Shown here piece by piece: positions 1 to 10,098 of a stretch of DNA of 64,000 nt. The first letter of the stretch is position 1, and every line of letters begins with the position of its first letter. The notes under the pieces were generated by a model that searched no databases, was not told the DNA's origin, and worked only from the letters and a program-made list of their open reading frames with translations. Location: assembly GCA_030220185.1 (NCBI GenBank), contig JASPKZ010004202.1, positions 1,058,001 to 1,122,000 on the forward strand. The letters run 5' to 3'. A program made the position numbers and the translations under genes. Origin of the DNA: Diploptera punctata. Its lineage: Eukaryota; Arthropoda; Insecta; Blattodea; Blaberidae.

Positions 1-164
1 TCCCCTGTATAATCTACTTTCCTCAAATCATGCTTAATGTTATTCTCCCACCTCATTCTTGGCCTACCTACTGGGCTCTTCCTCTATTTTATACTGAAAG
101 GAGTTTTAATGCCTCCTTTTTCATTCCCTTTACTTGCCACATGTCCTGCTCCACAACGGTCTAC
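1..164 (-). pseudogene. RT family A fragment, 3' part (left piece)
   Basis: Read on the minus strand this is the C-terminal coding end of RT family A, with recognisable remains of the GRP..RW block and the RRLRWAGHV block. It is degenerate and runs off the window's left edge. It is continuous with 769-905: the MITE at 165-768 sits between the two pieces, flanked by the triplet tac, and removing it restores the family sequence 'agtctacgagactta' seen in other copies. Confidence 0.85.
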
Positions 165-768
165 GAGCCGCATGCAAATACATTAGTCTCTACTCAAATT
201 ACTTCCAATCACTGGTGAGCGGACTCACCGTGAGCAAGTGCAAAGATCGAATTAGCGACCCACTAACTGGTCATGCATGAAAGCCGTCGTTTTCGTAATA
301 TTGGCAAGAAATTACCCAGAATTCTCAGCGATAAAACCACTTCCGTTATTTTCGTCTGCTAGAGGAACGCATTTACGCTTGCGTCCCGCAAATAATACCG
401 TATACGACGACGTCTGCGTCGCGCGATATTACGCCGATTCTCCTGTTCTTCCAGTTGAATTCTTTGGTAGACTCTATCAAATTCCTCTTCTCCGCGTATA
501 CCGAAAACATGATCGAAGTCTTCAAGGTCCGACATCTTGGATAAAACAGCAAGTTACGCAGGCAAGGTTTCAAACTACATCGGTTACCATCGGTTCAGAT
601 CGGGTTGCTCACGATTCGTTCTCTGCAAAGTCACCTCGCCAGATAGCTTAGGGAATTTCGACAATTATTATCGCATGAACAGATTTTGAGTAAGCAAAAA
701 CGTCTTTGGATGCAACTTTCTCAGCAGAGAACGACTTTGACGGTCTAATGTGTTCATAGATGCGACCC
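165..768 (-). mobile_element. PIF/Harbinger-like MITE, copy 1
   Basis: A 604-bp element with imperfect terminal inverted repeats of about 25 bp (one end GAGCCGCATGCAAATACATT, the other, reversed, GGGTCGCATCTATGAACACATT). It is flanked by a 3-bp duplication, tac at 162-164 and 769-771, and lies inside an RT family A fragment. A second copy in opposite orientation is at 34167-34750 with a TAA duplication. A 3-bp target duplication plus termini starting GGG suggest the PIF/Harbinger superfamily; that is inference because no transposase domain is complete. It carries the short ORF at 359-535. Confidence 0.8.
359..535 (-). CDS. 58-aa ORF inside the MITE, possible transposase N-terminus
   Basis: An open frame with ATG at 535-533 and stop at 361-359 encodes an acidic N-terminal half (starts MSDLEDFDHVFGIRG, then EEEFDRVYQRI) followed by an arginine run (ARRRRRRIRYYLRD). 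The acidic start, Arg-rich stretch and RYYLRD recall the N-terminus of HARBI1-like nucleases, but it is too short to contain a DDE domain. I infer a captured or residual transposase exon. The copy at 34403-34578 is identical in layout but has lost one base near 34447, so only this copy is open. Confidence 0.5.
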   Translation of the reverse strand: MSDLEDFDHVFGIRGEEEFDRVYQRIQLEEQENRRNIARRRRRRIRYYLRDASVNAFL

Positions 769-905
769 TACGAGACTTAACTATTCTTATATATCAGGCT
801 TTCCATAAAAATTATGTAGTCTTCTCCGTTCGCCTGCCTCATGATTTGTCTTTGGTCCAAACATTTTCCTAAGAATTTTATTCTCAAATACTCCTAATTC
901 TTTGT
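769..905 (-). pseudogene. RT family A fragment (right piece)
   Basis: Continuation of the 1-164 fragment upstream in the element's reading direction. It matches the segments encoding the ELHGLY..PDI and VLRKIFGPKRDE blocks, with several base changes and small deletions. Confidence 0.8.
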
Positions 906-965
906 CATTTATGCCTAGTTTGGTTACGAAAAAAACAATAATGCAAAAGACAACACAGACTCACA

Positions 966-992
966 GAAATATATATATATATATATATATAT
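966..992. repeat. (AT)n microsatellite
   Basis: Run of about 12 AT units abutting the tail end of the following SINE-A. Confidence 0.9.
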
Positions 993-1327
993 GTCCATCC
1001 ATCCATAGTAATTCTGCCCGAGGGCAGGTCTTTCACTGCAATCATAGCATTCTCATGCTATGCTTTGCAGCTTTACTAGGGAATTGTAGGTGTGGTAGGT
1101 TCCCGTTGCTTTCCACACCGGTGAAGGATGATGATGATAATGATAAGGATGATGATAATGGCCATATAATTTCGGGGACCGTTTGGGCCTTAAAGTTTTC
1201 CTGACATTTGTCTTACAGATGAGGAAAAACCCCGATAAAACCTCACCCAGAAAAACTGTCCCGACCGGGATCGAACCCGGGCCTGCTGTGTGACAAGGCG
1301 GCACGCTACCTCGAGACCACAGCGGTG
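993..1327 (-). mobile_element. SINE-A, near full length
   Basis: Minus-strand SINE. The head at the right end holds a tRNA-Asp-like region (box A TGGTCTCGAGG, box B GGTTCGATCCC, anticodon region CCTTGTCACGC), followed by a conserved body (GTAAGACAAATGTCAGGAAA, CCGGTGTGGAAAGCAACGGG) and a tail of ATGG repeats (left end as CCATCCATCC). The same layout recurs at 18390, 24041, 29291, 52832 and 59481. Confidence 0.9.
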
Positions 1328-1796
1328 TCTTTTATGACATTTCTGAGTTTCTCCCCTGACATTGGCAACGTTAAAGTTTTAATAATTGTAAAACAGTAGC
1401 TGATATCTCAGTCGTTCTCAATACTTTGCAGTGTTGTTTTATAGGAGGCCTTTCGATAACTTATGTATCATCCTGCTTTCATTTTGGTACCAAAATGAAA
1501 ATTACCAGTTGAACAATCAATTTTAAACGAATGAGTCTAGGAAGAAAACTGTTTATTAATTTGGATTCGGCCGTGACGTTTGAAGGAATCTGGAAAGAGT
1601 CCAAACAGAAACATTTGCATGAGTAATGATCTGTAAGACCGCGATATATTTTGAGAATTTCTCTTTAATTACGGCGGAAAATAAATATATCACGAACAGC
1701 TGGAGAGAGCATTTCACAGACAAAACTATGACACTCACACTGGACAGTGGCGACATCCCTACATGTGCTGATAACTAAAAACATTTGTTTTTATTA
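1328..1796. other. Unassigned, with a degenerate hammerhead-like motif
   Basis: No gene seen. At about 1385-1490 the minus strand resembles the element at 22428-22625 (shared AACGACTGA and TCGAAAGGCCTCC), including GAAA followed by the palindrome AGGCCT. The CUGANGA box is degenerate. The remaining sequence is unique in the window. Confidence 0.5.
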
Positions 1797-1887
1797 GACG
1801 GTGAATTGGCGCCGTCCATTGTGCCGCATAGAAACCCACTGGGTTACCTGGCAGCTAACTACTTGTGGCTAACAAGTTGGGGTTCTG

Positions 1888-1938
<51 letters not shown>

Positions 1939-2660
1939 TATATATATAATCTTAGCCTTTGGGGACAAGTAATTCGCCTGCAGATCCAGGTTTTAATAAA
2001 TGGTGGACATTTTCACCTTAAAAGAGGGCATCAGAAACTGCACCGCCAGCAAGCAGAAAGTCCGAAAGCCGGACGGCGCAGGATGAGCCACACTCTTTCA
2101 AGCGAGTAAATCTCGCACTATTTATTTGATGGTTCCATCTAACTGGCTAAACTAAGCTAAGCTAGGTTAACCAATTGATGCATGAAGATGAAACGCTCCA
2201 GAGGACTTGACAATTCAGCCAACATGGCCTGAATGTCCCGGAGCATCTCCTCTGCACGCTCACTCGATAATCCTGCTGGCAATCCTCGGTATTGTTCTTG
2301 AACAGTGTTGTTCACATTTGTTCTGGAAGAAGTTCCAGTCCTTAAGGCTTGTGTGAAGGATATGGTTGGATCGACCCTAACCGAAGTGAAGGTCTTTGGT
2401 TGAGGTGGATTTACTGGATGTTTAGGTTTGGGTTTTGCTGCCCTATCATAAGCCTCAAGTGCTGCTTTGTAAACAGGGCAGCCACGGTATGAAGCGGGGT
2501 GACCGGATCCCCCGCAATTTGCACATTTAAGGAAATTTGGTTCTCTCTGCGCTTGGCCTTTAAGGCACAATCTTTGTGTCCGTGGTCCCCAGCGCAACGT
2601 GGGGCCCGGTTACAGGCAGGGAAAGAACAATTTAAGTAAGTGAAGTAATATTTATTATCT
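1797..2660 (-). mobile_element. Gag-tail retroelement, copy 1
   Basis: On the minus strand an ORF1-type zinc-knuckle coding region (2157-2680) is followed by a non-coding tail that matches the tails at 14572-14970 and 53446-53976 (landmarks CTGTCCGGCTTTCGGACT and CACCAAAGGCT). The tail has been expanded internally by a (TA)n tract at 1890-1952. No reverse transcriptase follows the ORF1 segment. Confidence 0.8.
1890..1952. repeat. (TA)n microsatellite inside the Gag-tail element
   Basis: About 60 bp of TA repeats at the place where the sister copies read 'ttatataatcc', so it grew from a short TATA seed after insertion. Confidence 0.85.
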
Positions 2661-2680
2661 TCTTCTTCTAGGGGTCTCAA
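2157..2680 (-). pseudogene. Jockey-type ORF1 (Gag-like) C-terminal part, frameshifted
   Basis: The two overlapping minus-strand frames are one protein broken by a frameshift near 2550-2590. The upstream frame keeps part of one zinc knuckle (RCAGDHGHKDC). The downstream frame has CANCGGSGHPASYRGC (C-x2-C-x4-H-x5-C) and PVYKAALEAY, a hallmark of ORF1 proteins of Jockey-type non-LTR elements. The C-terminus (LSSPLERFIFMHQLVNL) recurs at 14575-14643 and 53585-53650. In the family this protein binds element RNA; here it is a relic. Confidence 0.8.
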
Positions 2681-2795
2681 TCCAACGTTTGAAGGGTCTG
2701 CCCAAATATCTCTTGCCTGGTGGCTGGTAATTTAAGATTTGACGTGGTATTCTTGTTCTGCTCATTCTTCTTACGTGAGATTTCCAGTTGTTGAA
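2664..2795 (-). pseudogene. RT family P fragment, 3' end
   Basis: Minus-strand match to the end of the RT fragment at 9361-9645 (NNWKSHVRRM, NYQPPGKRYLGRPFKRW), ending in a GAA-repeat tail (TTCTTCTTC at 2659-2668). Its upstream limit abuts RT family B. Confidence 0.75.
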
Positions 2796-3222
2796 TCTGT
2801 TAAAAGCAGTATTACTTATGGAGCAGAACTTTGGCCATTAACAACAAAAACAAATAAATACCTTTTGGCAACGGAAATGGATTTTATACGAAGGGCCGCA
2901 AGAATTTCAAGAAGAGAAAAAATTAGGAACTCAATATAAGGGAGAAAATGAAGATTGAAGACACTATTTTAGATTATATTAAAACGCAGCAATTAAGATG
3001 GTACGGACATGTCCAGCGAATGGAAGGGGTCGACTACCAAAATCTGTTTTGGAATGGAAACCTGAGGGAAGACGAAGCAGAGGAAGACCTAAAACTTTCT
3101 GGAATCAGGGACTATGTTTATAAATGAAGGAGAAACATCTACAACCAGGAGATTGGATGGATCGACAAAATTGGCTATTAGGAATCGGACGATGTCAAAT
3201 CAACCGATGATCTATCTATCTT
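2796..3222 (+). pseudogene. RT family B fragment, C-terminal region
   Basis: Encodes SSITYGAELWPLTTKTNKY, AARISRREKIRN, TQQLRWYGHVQRM and RRSRGRPKTFWNQG in shifting frames, then a CTAT-repeat tail. Closely related to 7529-8130 on the minus strand. 5'-truncated, with stops at about 2938 and 3121. Confidence 0.8.
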
Positions 3223-3425
3223 TAATTTATTTCTTCATGAAGGAATAGTCTATCATGACCACCATTACACTGTCTTTGGTGCTTGTTGCCCTATCTACGG
3301 CTTTGGTTCAGCTGTCCGACTCTGGAATTCCCGCCCATCTTAAATCAAGAACGCTCGACTCAAAAACAATGTAACAAATCTCAGTATATAATTCCTTAGA
3401 CAGTAGAGTACGTATATCTTAGGTA

Positions 3426-3513
<88 letters not shown>
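3223..3513 (+). pseudogene. Non-LTR 3' end fragment and (ATT)n tract
   Basis: Around 3250-3345 the frame reads ...FGSAVRLWNSRPS, the LWNSLP-type C-terminus seen in CR1/Jockey-like reverse transcriptases. It is followed by an ATT microsatellite at 3427-3513, the usual tail type of that group in this window. Confidence 0.5.
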
Positions 3514-3514
<1 letters not shown>

Positions 3515-3574
3515 TTATACCTCGGACTTTGATTAACAAGCCAATTATTTAATTAAATTATAGATTATAATTTC

Positions 3575-3740
3575 TAGTGGTTATGCTCCTTGCCTCTAGT
3601 CCCGAGGATTCCGGCTCAAACCCAGTCGGAGTCGATGGATTTTTTAGGAAGGAAAAATCCAAGGAGCAAGTATTCCGGGAGGGACTGTAAGCCTTGGTTC
3701 CCGAGTATGAATATTTTCAGACACGTAAAAGAATAAAGAA
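3575..3740 (+). mobile_element. SINE-B, 5' part
   Basis: tRNA-like head (CTAGTGGTTATGCTCCTTGC, box B-like GGCTCAAACCCAGTC) followed by the SINE-B body (GGATTTTTTAGGAAGGAAAA, GGAGGGACT..AAGCC). Truncated where SINE-C begins. Best reference copy is 55654-55978. Confidence 0.8.
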
Positions 3741-4050
3741 GCAAAGTTAAAGTGATCCCACTACAAGACATAGGAGACCCTTGGGGTAGTGGGAGGTTAA
3801 GGCTCCCACATTTTCTAGACACTTGACGTCAGCCGGGTTGTCAGCGGGTGACGCGCTCGCCGATTATTCACCAGAACAAGCGTATCTTACTCATTTCTGT
3901 TAGATACTGAGTCGACCCCAGGGCCAGTGTCCCCGCCAGAATTTTTGGTCAGTTTTGGGTCAGTTTAAAAATCCTGAGGCACATCTGCACCCGAACCTTG
4001 GCCTTGTAGCGTATTTCCTTACCCACTACGCTACTGTTTGCCCCCAGGAA
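3741..4050 (-). mobile_element. SINE-C, near full length
   Basis: Minus-strand copy of the SINE at 48823-49124. The head lies at the right (GTAGCGTAGTGGG..., degenerate box B) and the body contains AGACGCTTGTTCTGG-like and GTGGGAGCCTTAACCTCC segments. Diverged and box B damaged. Confidence 0.8.
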
Positions 4051-4069
4051 GAAACAAGGTCTCTAAACA

Positions 4070-5095
4070 ACATTTACTGACATCCTTCTATTAGTAATAC
4101 TTCAGTGCATACTACTGTATGTCCGGCTGAACTTGGCACGAAGAAGTATTTTAGTCAGTAATCTTCATTATGCCCCTCGTTTTGGCGACCATTTTGAAGA
4201 AGTAATTTCCTTTTCCCACGTTGTGGCGACGTTTTGAAGCAGCTAACTCTCTTCATGCCCGATGTTGTAGTAACCATTTGAAGGGATTTATTTGGTCCAA
4301 AAATAATAAATAAGAGGTACTCTTCTGGTTCAGGTTAGGTTTGATTTTTTTGCGGGTAAGATCTTGATTCTCTTCTCAAGGTCAAGGCTTGGTACACAAG
4401 ATAGGAAACCGTTAAAAAAATCACTAATAACTAATTCTTTGTAGAAATCTGTTATGTAAAATTTATTTAATATTTAATTTTCCAGCCAGATCACGTAAAT
4501 ATAGGTGGTATTATTCTTCACCGTCAATTAAAATTAAATAATTTTCTTCTCTTACTCAACTGTTTCTCTGGTATAAATTTCACATTTTAACAGGAGAGCT
4601 GTTATAGCTTCTATTCTTGATTTCAGGTTTATCTGCTGACTGCCTCAGATAATTCTGTTATAAATTTTTAAAGAACCTCTATTTACACTGCATACTGATT
4701 TAAATATTTATTATTCTCTTCTGGTTCTTAGTGGTACCACATAAATACCAGGTTTAAAATTTGATTTGTTAAAAGTCAAAAAGTTAATTGTTTTACCCAG
4801 CAATCCAGAATTTAGTATACTTTTATTTAAAAATATTAAGTTAAGCAGGTGTTCCTATTACAGTTATAACAGAACGCTTTATATTTCAGACAACAATGAC
4901 TTAGAACACAATTTTAAAAGCATTATTTAGAAAGACTGTTATATAATACAATTTTTTTAATTGTTACTGAGACTTTTTATTCAACAATGAACGACAATTA
5001 ATTATTTAGATGTTTTTCTTTATTTAAGTTATATTTAAATATTAAAAGAATTTTAAAATATAAAATTATTAACTTAAACTTTCATATTTATTATG
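4070..5095 (-). repeat. Dispersed repeat X, copy 1
   Basis: AT-rich repeat whose reverse complement aligns in patches with 11580-11690 and 12830-13555 (for example GGTGGTATTATTCTTCACCG). It lacks the segment corresponding to 11700-12830. Near 4130-4280 it holds three short internal repeats built on 'ttttgaagaagtaa..gttgtggcgacc'. No coding sequence seen. Class unknown. Confidence 0.65.
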
Positions 5096-5199
5096 ATATT
5101 AAAATCCTGCTATAGGCAAAGAGATAAATGGAAATATAAGGGTAAATCCTTGACCGCTTCCGCCCAGTTACAAAAGAAAGAACCCACTCTTCTGTTTTC

Positions 5200-6700
5200 G
5201 TCTTCCCCCTTAAGCTTATTAACAAGAGTAAGCTCTCGCAGACACCTGGACAGAGCTTTTCAACGAGTGCCTAATGCAAGGCAGCATTCCGGACAAGTGG
5301 AGAATAGCAATACTGAAGATGCTGTACAAAGCCATAGGAGACATGAGGGACCCAAACTCATACAGAGGAATAGCCCTAGAGTGCACAATACTAATAATAA
5401 CTCACAGAGAGGTTAAGAGCGATGACTGTCCATGTCATACCGGAACAGCAGTTCGGGTTCGCAAAAGGGAAATCGACGACACAAGCAATTAAATGTATAC
5501 AAGAGAGCATCGAAACAGCCTTAGAACAACCTAGAGGGAAACTACATTCCATCTTCATAGATTACAAGAGGGCTTTCGACCTCTTAAACAGGCAGCTGAT
5601 AATAAGAAGAATAGAAGAAGCAGCAGAGAGATTAATTGAGAACATCCTCTCCAGAAACCAAGTACAGATAGACGATGGAGTTTCAAAAACAGAGCAGATA
5701 GATCAGACAACGGCGTACTCCAAGGTGACCCGTTGAGTCCCCTACTCTTCATAATAGCAACAGCAAAAATATCCACAGAGATAGAAACAGAAAACGTCCA
5801 AATCTTGGCATACGCTGATGACATGGTGATTACATCCCAAGACATCGAAAAAGCTCAAACAGCGTTCGACAAACTCGTAGCATGGGCCGAAAAGAACGAC
5901 CTCGAAATAAATGAGAAGAAAACAGTAAAAATGACCTTCAGGAAAGGAGGAAGACTCGCAGCGAATGACTGCATCCGGTATAAGGGAGACCCCACTGCAA
6001 AATGTAATCCAGTTCAAATATCTGGGGATCACACTGCAGGCCGAAGGGACACCTTCGATAAGCACATCAAAGAACGCGCCTTAGCGGCCAGAACAACAAC
6101 GAACAGTATTAAAAACTTGAGTAAACTATCAATGACCATCTTCCGCTTAAAAATAGCACCAATCATGACCTATGGACTAGAAGTGATTTGGAAGAACCTG
6201 AATGAGGCAAACCTGTAGGAAATAGAGAAAGCCAAAGCACACTTTTTAAGACAGCGCTTAGCGTATCAAAAATACCACGCCTTCACGCCTAACATACATA
6301 CTGACAAAGGAACCCTTCTTCATAGAAGAGCTCCACCTGGACCTTCTCGTGCCGGCAACAGATGCCTACAAAGAACTGTTGAGGGAACTCAGCGAGATGA
6401 GAAAACAGATATGGCCTGAGTTCTACGCAACGGATGCGATGATCTACAGGAATGGACAGCAGCCAGATACGACCTCAGACACAACCGTGACGAGAGTCGC
6501 GGTCCATGGTTTCCACCACAGGATATGCACAACAGTGAAGCGCCATAACCCAGAAGAAAAGTGCAAGTGCAAACTATGTGGATCGCACTGCGACCGATAT
6601 CACCTATTACATAGGAACCTCGATAACAGACTTCTGTAAGGCATGAAAACATTTGTTTCTACATGGCCATTGGCTGCAATAATACCTATTATTATTATTA
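5200..6700 (+). pseudogene. RT family Q reverse transcriptase pseudogene
   Basis: 5'-truncated non-LTR element with clear RT motifs across three frames: IPDKWRIAILKMLYK and NSYRGIAL (about 5275-5375), QFGFAKGKSTTQA (5450-5490), FIDYKRAFD (5555-5580), GVLQGDPLSPLLF (5715-5750) and the catalytic YADDMV (5810-5830). The C-terminal end holds KCKCKLC..CDRYH (about 6558-6603), the C-x2-C-x7-H part of the zinc finger found at the end of R1/LOA-like and related proteins, with the final Cys missing. At least four frameshifts. The 3' end finishes in an ATT repeat. A second copy is at 45100-45995. Confidence 0.85.
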
Positions 6701-6845
6701 TCTGCTGAAGAAACACCAACAACACTGGTGCGAATGAGAGAGGTGAGCACAGCTGGCCTCTTTCTACACATTTCTTGCAAAGTTATGCCAAACGAACTAT
6801 AGATGTCTCATTGGGTCGCTGGTTGAAATAAGGCAGAAAAAGGGA

Positions 6846-7182
6846 GAACATTTTATCATCATCCAGGGATTAAGCCTGTTGGGTCGTTCCGGTTTCATGA
6901 AAGCTAGAATTGTTAAAATTGTTCAGACCATTTTCTGTGCGGGCGTCCAACATTTCTCCTTTCCATGCGGTTTATAATTTAGCAATAATTTTGGATATGT
7001 TTCTTCTGGCATTGTATCAATATGTTCTATCCAGTCGTTCCTATATTTAATTATTCGGTCTGTAAGTTTGAAAATATTTAGTTCCTTTCTTATTTCTTCA
7101 TTTCTTTTCTTATCCAGCAGAGTATATCCTCCTATATTTCTTAAAAATTGCATCTCAGCTGCTTCCAATCTTTGTTTTTATT
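6846..7182 (-). pseudogene. RT fragment, C-terminal region (family V)
   Basis: Minus-strand frame of about 80 codons (7168-6923) with AAEMQFLRNIGGYTLLDKKR, RNDWIEHIDTM and LLNYKPHGKE, the region upstream of the GRP..RW block. 5'-truncated. 6700-6845 shows nothing I can assign. Confidence 0.75.
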
Positions 7183-7443
7183 TTATTAAGTAGGACATTT
7201 TTATATTACAGGTGAAAATGGGACACGATATTTTCAAGTCTTTGTTGTATAATTTTGAAGTTTGCTCGGCCAGTTATTGCAGATAGCATAACATGTCCAC
7301 GTTAAACTGATAAAGAAAGTTATGGGACACACAAGATAGTAGGGCACCTTATTCTTTACCTAGGGCCTACACTTTTCATATTTTAATCTTAAAAGTGAGT
7401 TTTTTTTAAAAAAGAGTATAATTGTTTCATTCTAATACCTAAT
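7183..7443. other. Unassigned AT-rich stretch
   Basis: No ORF, RNA gene or recognisable repeat seen. Confidence 0.5.
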
Positions 7444-7528
7444 TAACTAACTAACTAACTCATTTTTACTACCGAACTCGTAAGTTCATGGGAGCGCGGA
7501 CATAAGCTTTCCATACATCCTTATAGAT
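7444..7528 (-). mobile_element. RT family A terminal stub
   Basis: Only the last 70 or so coding bases and the (TTAG)n tail of family A (minus strand). It abuts RT family B directly. Confidence 0.75.
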
Positions 7529-8130
7529 AGATAGATCATCGGTTGATTAATGTCTCTGGCATCGTCCGATTCCTAATAACCAATTTTGTTTGTCCATCCA
7601 ATCTCCTGGTTGCAGATGTTTCTCCTTCATGTATAAATATATTCCCTGATTCCAGGAGGTTTTAGCTCTTCCTCTGCTTCGTCTTCCCTCAGGTTTCCAT
7701 TCCAAAACAGATTTTCGTAGCCGATCCTTTTCCATTCGCTGGACATGTCCGCACCATCTTAATTGCTGAGTTTTAATATAATCTAAAATAGTGTCTTCAA
7801 TCTTCATTTTCTCCCTTATAATTGAGTTCCTAATTTTTTCTCTTCTTGAAATTCTTGCTGCCCTTCGTATAAAATCCATTTCCGCTGCCAAAATATACTT
7901 ATTTTTGTTGTTGTTAATGGCCAAAATTCTACTCCATAAGTAATGAAGCCTTTAACAATTGTATGATATATATTCTTTTATTTTTATTACTTATATTTTT
8001 ATCCCACAATATTCCATTGAGACAAGCAATTGAAAATTTTCCTCTGTTTTTTCTATTTATTATTTCCTCTTCATAACTCCCATTTTTACTTATTTTAATT
8101 CCTAAATATGTAATCTCACTATATTATGTT
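7529..8130 (-). pseudogene. RT family B fragment, better copy
   Basis: Open minus-strand frame of 125 codons (7924-7547) containing EMDFIRRAARISRREKIRN, QQLRWCGHVQRMEK and RRSRGRAKTSWNQG, followed by a GATA-repeat tail at the left end. Upstream sequence to about 8130 continues the family out of frame (ITYGVEF-like region). Confidence 0.85.
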
Positions 8131-8149
8131 GGTCCTCGTTCTTAGACAT

Positions 8150-8300
8150 GACATAAAATAAAAAAAAGGATAGAGGGAATTATGAATTTGACGAAGGACA
8201 GGGGACTGCAGGATGGTGACCGGAAGGATAGAGATGAATGGAGGAAGAGAATCAAAACTCAATATTGGGCACAGGAAGATGTATACATTTAAAACCTGAC
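8150..8300 (+). pseudogene. RT family F C-terminal stub
   Basis: Encodes DRKDRDEWRKRIKTQYWAQED, the terminal segment also seen at about 51650-51715 (MDRDEWRRKIKF). Confidence 0.6.
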
Positions 8301-8789
8301 AAATAATAATAAAATAAAAATTAATTAAAAATTCTTTAAATTACATATTTAGAAATCAAAGAGATGAAGAAGGTAAAGATATGTTACTCATTAGAATGGA
8401 ATGACCAGAGTATCTTTCGTGCTAAATTCAATACTGTTTAAATGGCAGAGGTCTACACAATTTCGTGACAGTATGTTTACCAGCCTGCTAAATGCACAGT
8501 AGTAAATTTATCGGCCCTCGCTTTCAAAAATAGATTGCGTCTCTCGATGTCTGTCTGCCCAGATCTGTTCTTGTCTATCTTCTTCACATCTCCTCGCCAC
8601 AATGCACATACATTTTAAGGAGCAATAACACTTTCCGAATAACAACCACGTAGGTGCAGCCTTGTTTTTTTAAACTTCTGCTCGGTTTCCTTAGAGTTCA
8701 CTTACCACACCAATCTAATATTAACATTTTGGAAATTAAACAAATTGACATTTTTTTCTAACTGCGGCAGAAATGAAATTTATGAGACA
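8301..8789. other. Unassigned stretch
   Basis: No coding sequence or repeat identified; low-complexity AT-rich sequence to about 8360 and apparently unique sequence beyond. Confidence 0.5.
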
Positions 8790-8791
8790 TA

Positions 8792-9358
8792 CGGGGCGAA
8801 TCATAAATATAGCTATACGTTTGATCGCGTTGTGTGATGAAAATATTACCATTACAGGAAATATGAAATTACCGTTGGAAAGGCAATTATTCAAATTACA
8901 ACAATGGAATAAAACAAAACAGTGTAGAACTTACGTCATTAGTCAAAATGGCGTTGAATGTGCAACAGCAAATTACAATTGTTGCATGGGCAATAACATA
9001 TGCTAATGATCGTGAGGGCCGCAAGACGGGCAAGACGTCAGTTTAACGTAGCATTGCAGCCGTCGACATGCTGAAATTAGTGATTGAGTGATTGAGGAAG
9101 AAATTAGAGCTATTCCTCTAAACATGTATCATAACGCAATGAATGACTTCCCAAAGCGTTGCCAATTATGCTTGGATGCAAACGGCGAACAGTTTGAAGG
9201 AATAAAGTGGCTTGCTTAGTGTTGTTGTAAGTGATTTGTTTTGTTCTATTGTTGTAATTTGAAGGATTCCCTTTCCAATGATATCATATTTCCTTTAATA
9301 AAAATATTTTTGTCACAAAATGCGATCAAACGTATAGCCATATTTCTGAATCACACTG
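8792..9358 (+). mobile_element. Mariner-like M1, deletion derivative copy 1
   Basis: 567-bp element between TA dinucleotides (8790-8791 and 9359-9360) with long inverted termini of about 100 bp (GCGAATCATAAATATAGCTATACG.. against its reverse). Inside, a degraded start of a transposase (VQQQITIVAWAITYANDRE) is joined at about 9067 to a C-terminal piece (NDFPKRCQLCLDANGEQFEG). The helix-turn-helix remainder and catalytic domain are missing. Copy 2, with a different deletion, is 45196-45763. Confidence 0.85.
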
Positions 9359-9360
9359 TA

Positions 9361-9645
9361 CGTACTGCAGGTTACTCAAGACAAGAACAGACCATAAAAG
9401 GAATTCTGAGATTCTCAAAGAATTACAAACAGAATCAGTCATGGAATATGTACAAAAACACAGAAAACAACTGGAAATCTCACGTACGAAGAATGAGCAG
9501 AACAAGAATACCACGTCAAATCTTAAATTACCAGCCACCAGGCAAGAGATATTTGGGCAGACCCTTCAAACGTTGGATTGAGACCGTAACAGACCACTAG
9601 GTCTATCGCATGAAAGGAAGAAGAAGAAGAAGAAGAACCTTTTTA
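9361..9645 (+). pseudogene. RT family P fragment
   Basis: Open frame to the stop at 9600 with NNWKSHVRRMSRTRIPRQIL and KRYLGRPFKRWIETV, then a GAA-repeat tail (9615-9637). It begins exactly at the mariner's TA, so M1 probably landed in or beside it. Confidence 0.8.
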
Positions 9646-9765
9646 TATACAAGGAAATAGTAAAACGTTTATTTTCAGAAAAATATACTGGGCCACCTTA
9701 AGTGATCGCAGCCTTCAGATGGAATTTACTAAAATAAATACCGCAGATGTTTACACAAAAAATGT

Positions 9766-10098
9766 ACTTACTTACTTACTTACTTACTCACTGGCACTAT
9801 CGAACCCGTAGGTTCATGGCCGCGCGGACATAAGCTCTCCATACATCCCTATCCTGAGCTAATGCTTTCCAATCATTTCCTGTATAATCTACTTCCCTCA
9901 AATCATAGTTAATGTTGTTCTCCCACCTCATTCTTGGTCTACCAACTGGGCGTTTTCCTTCTGGCTTTCCTACAAGAAAGTTTCCATGCACGTCTTTCAT
10001 TCCCCATACGCGCAACATGTCCTGCCCATCGCAGTCTACGGGACTTAACTGTTCTTATTATATCTGGCTTCCTATAAAGACCATGTAGTTCATTGTTA
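9766..10098 (-). pseudogene. RT family A fragment, C-terminal end
   Basis: Minus strand: tail (TAAG)n at 9766-9788, then the family's C-terminus (73-codon frame 10018-9797 with RPVGRPRMRWENNINYDLRE), truncated at the ELHGLY region near 10095. Confidence 0.9.

Noticed and set aside
9766..9790. TTAG/TAAG runs as telomeric repeats
   Set aside because: The insect telomere unit is TTAGG; these are 4-bp tails of RT family A at a fixed position.
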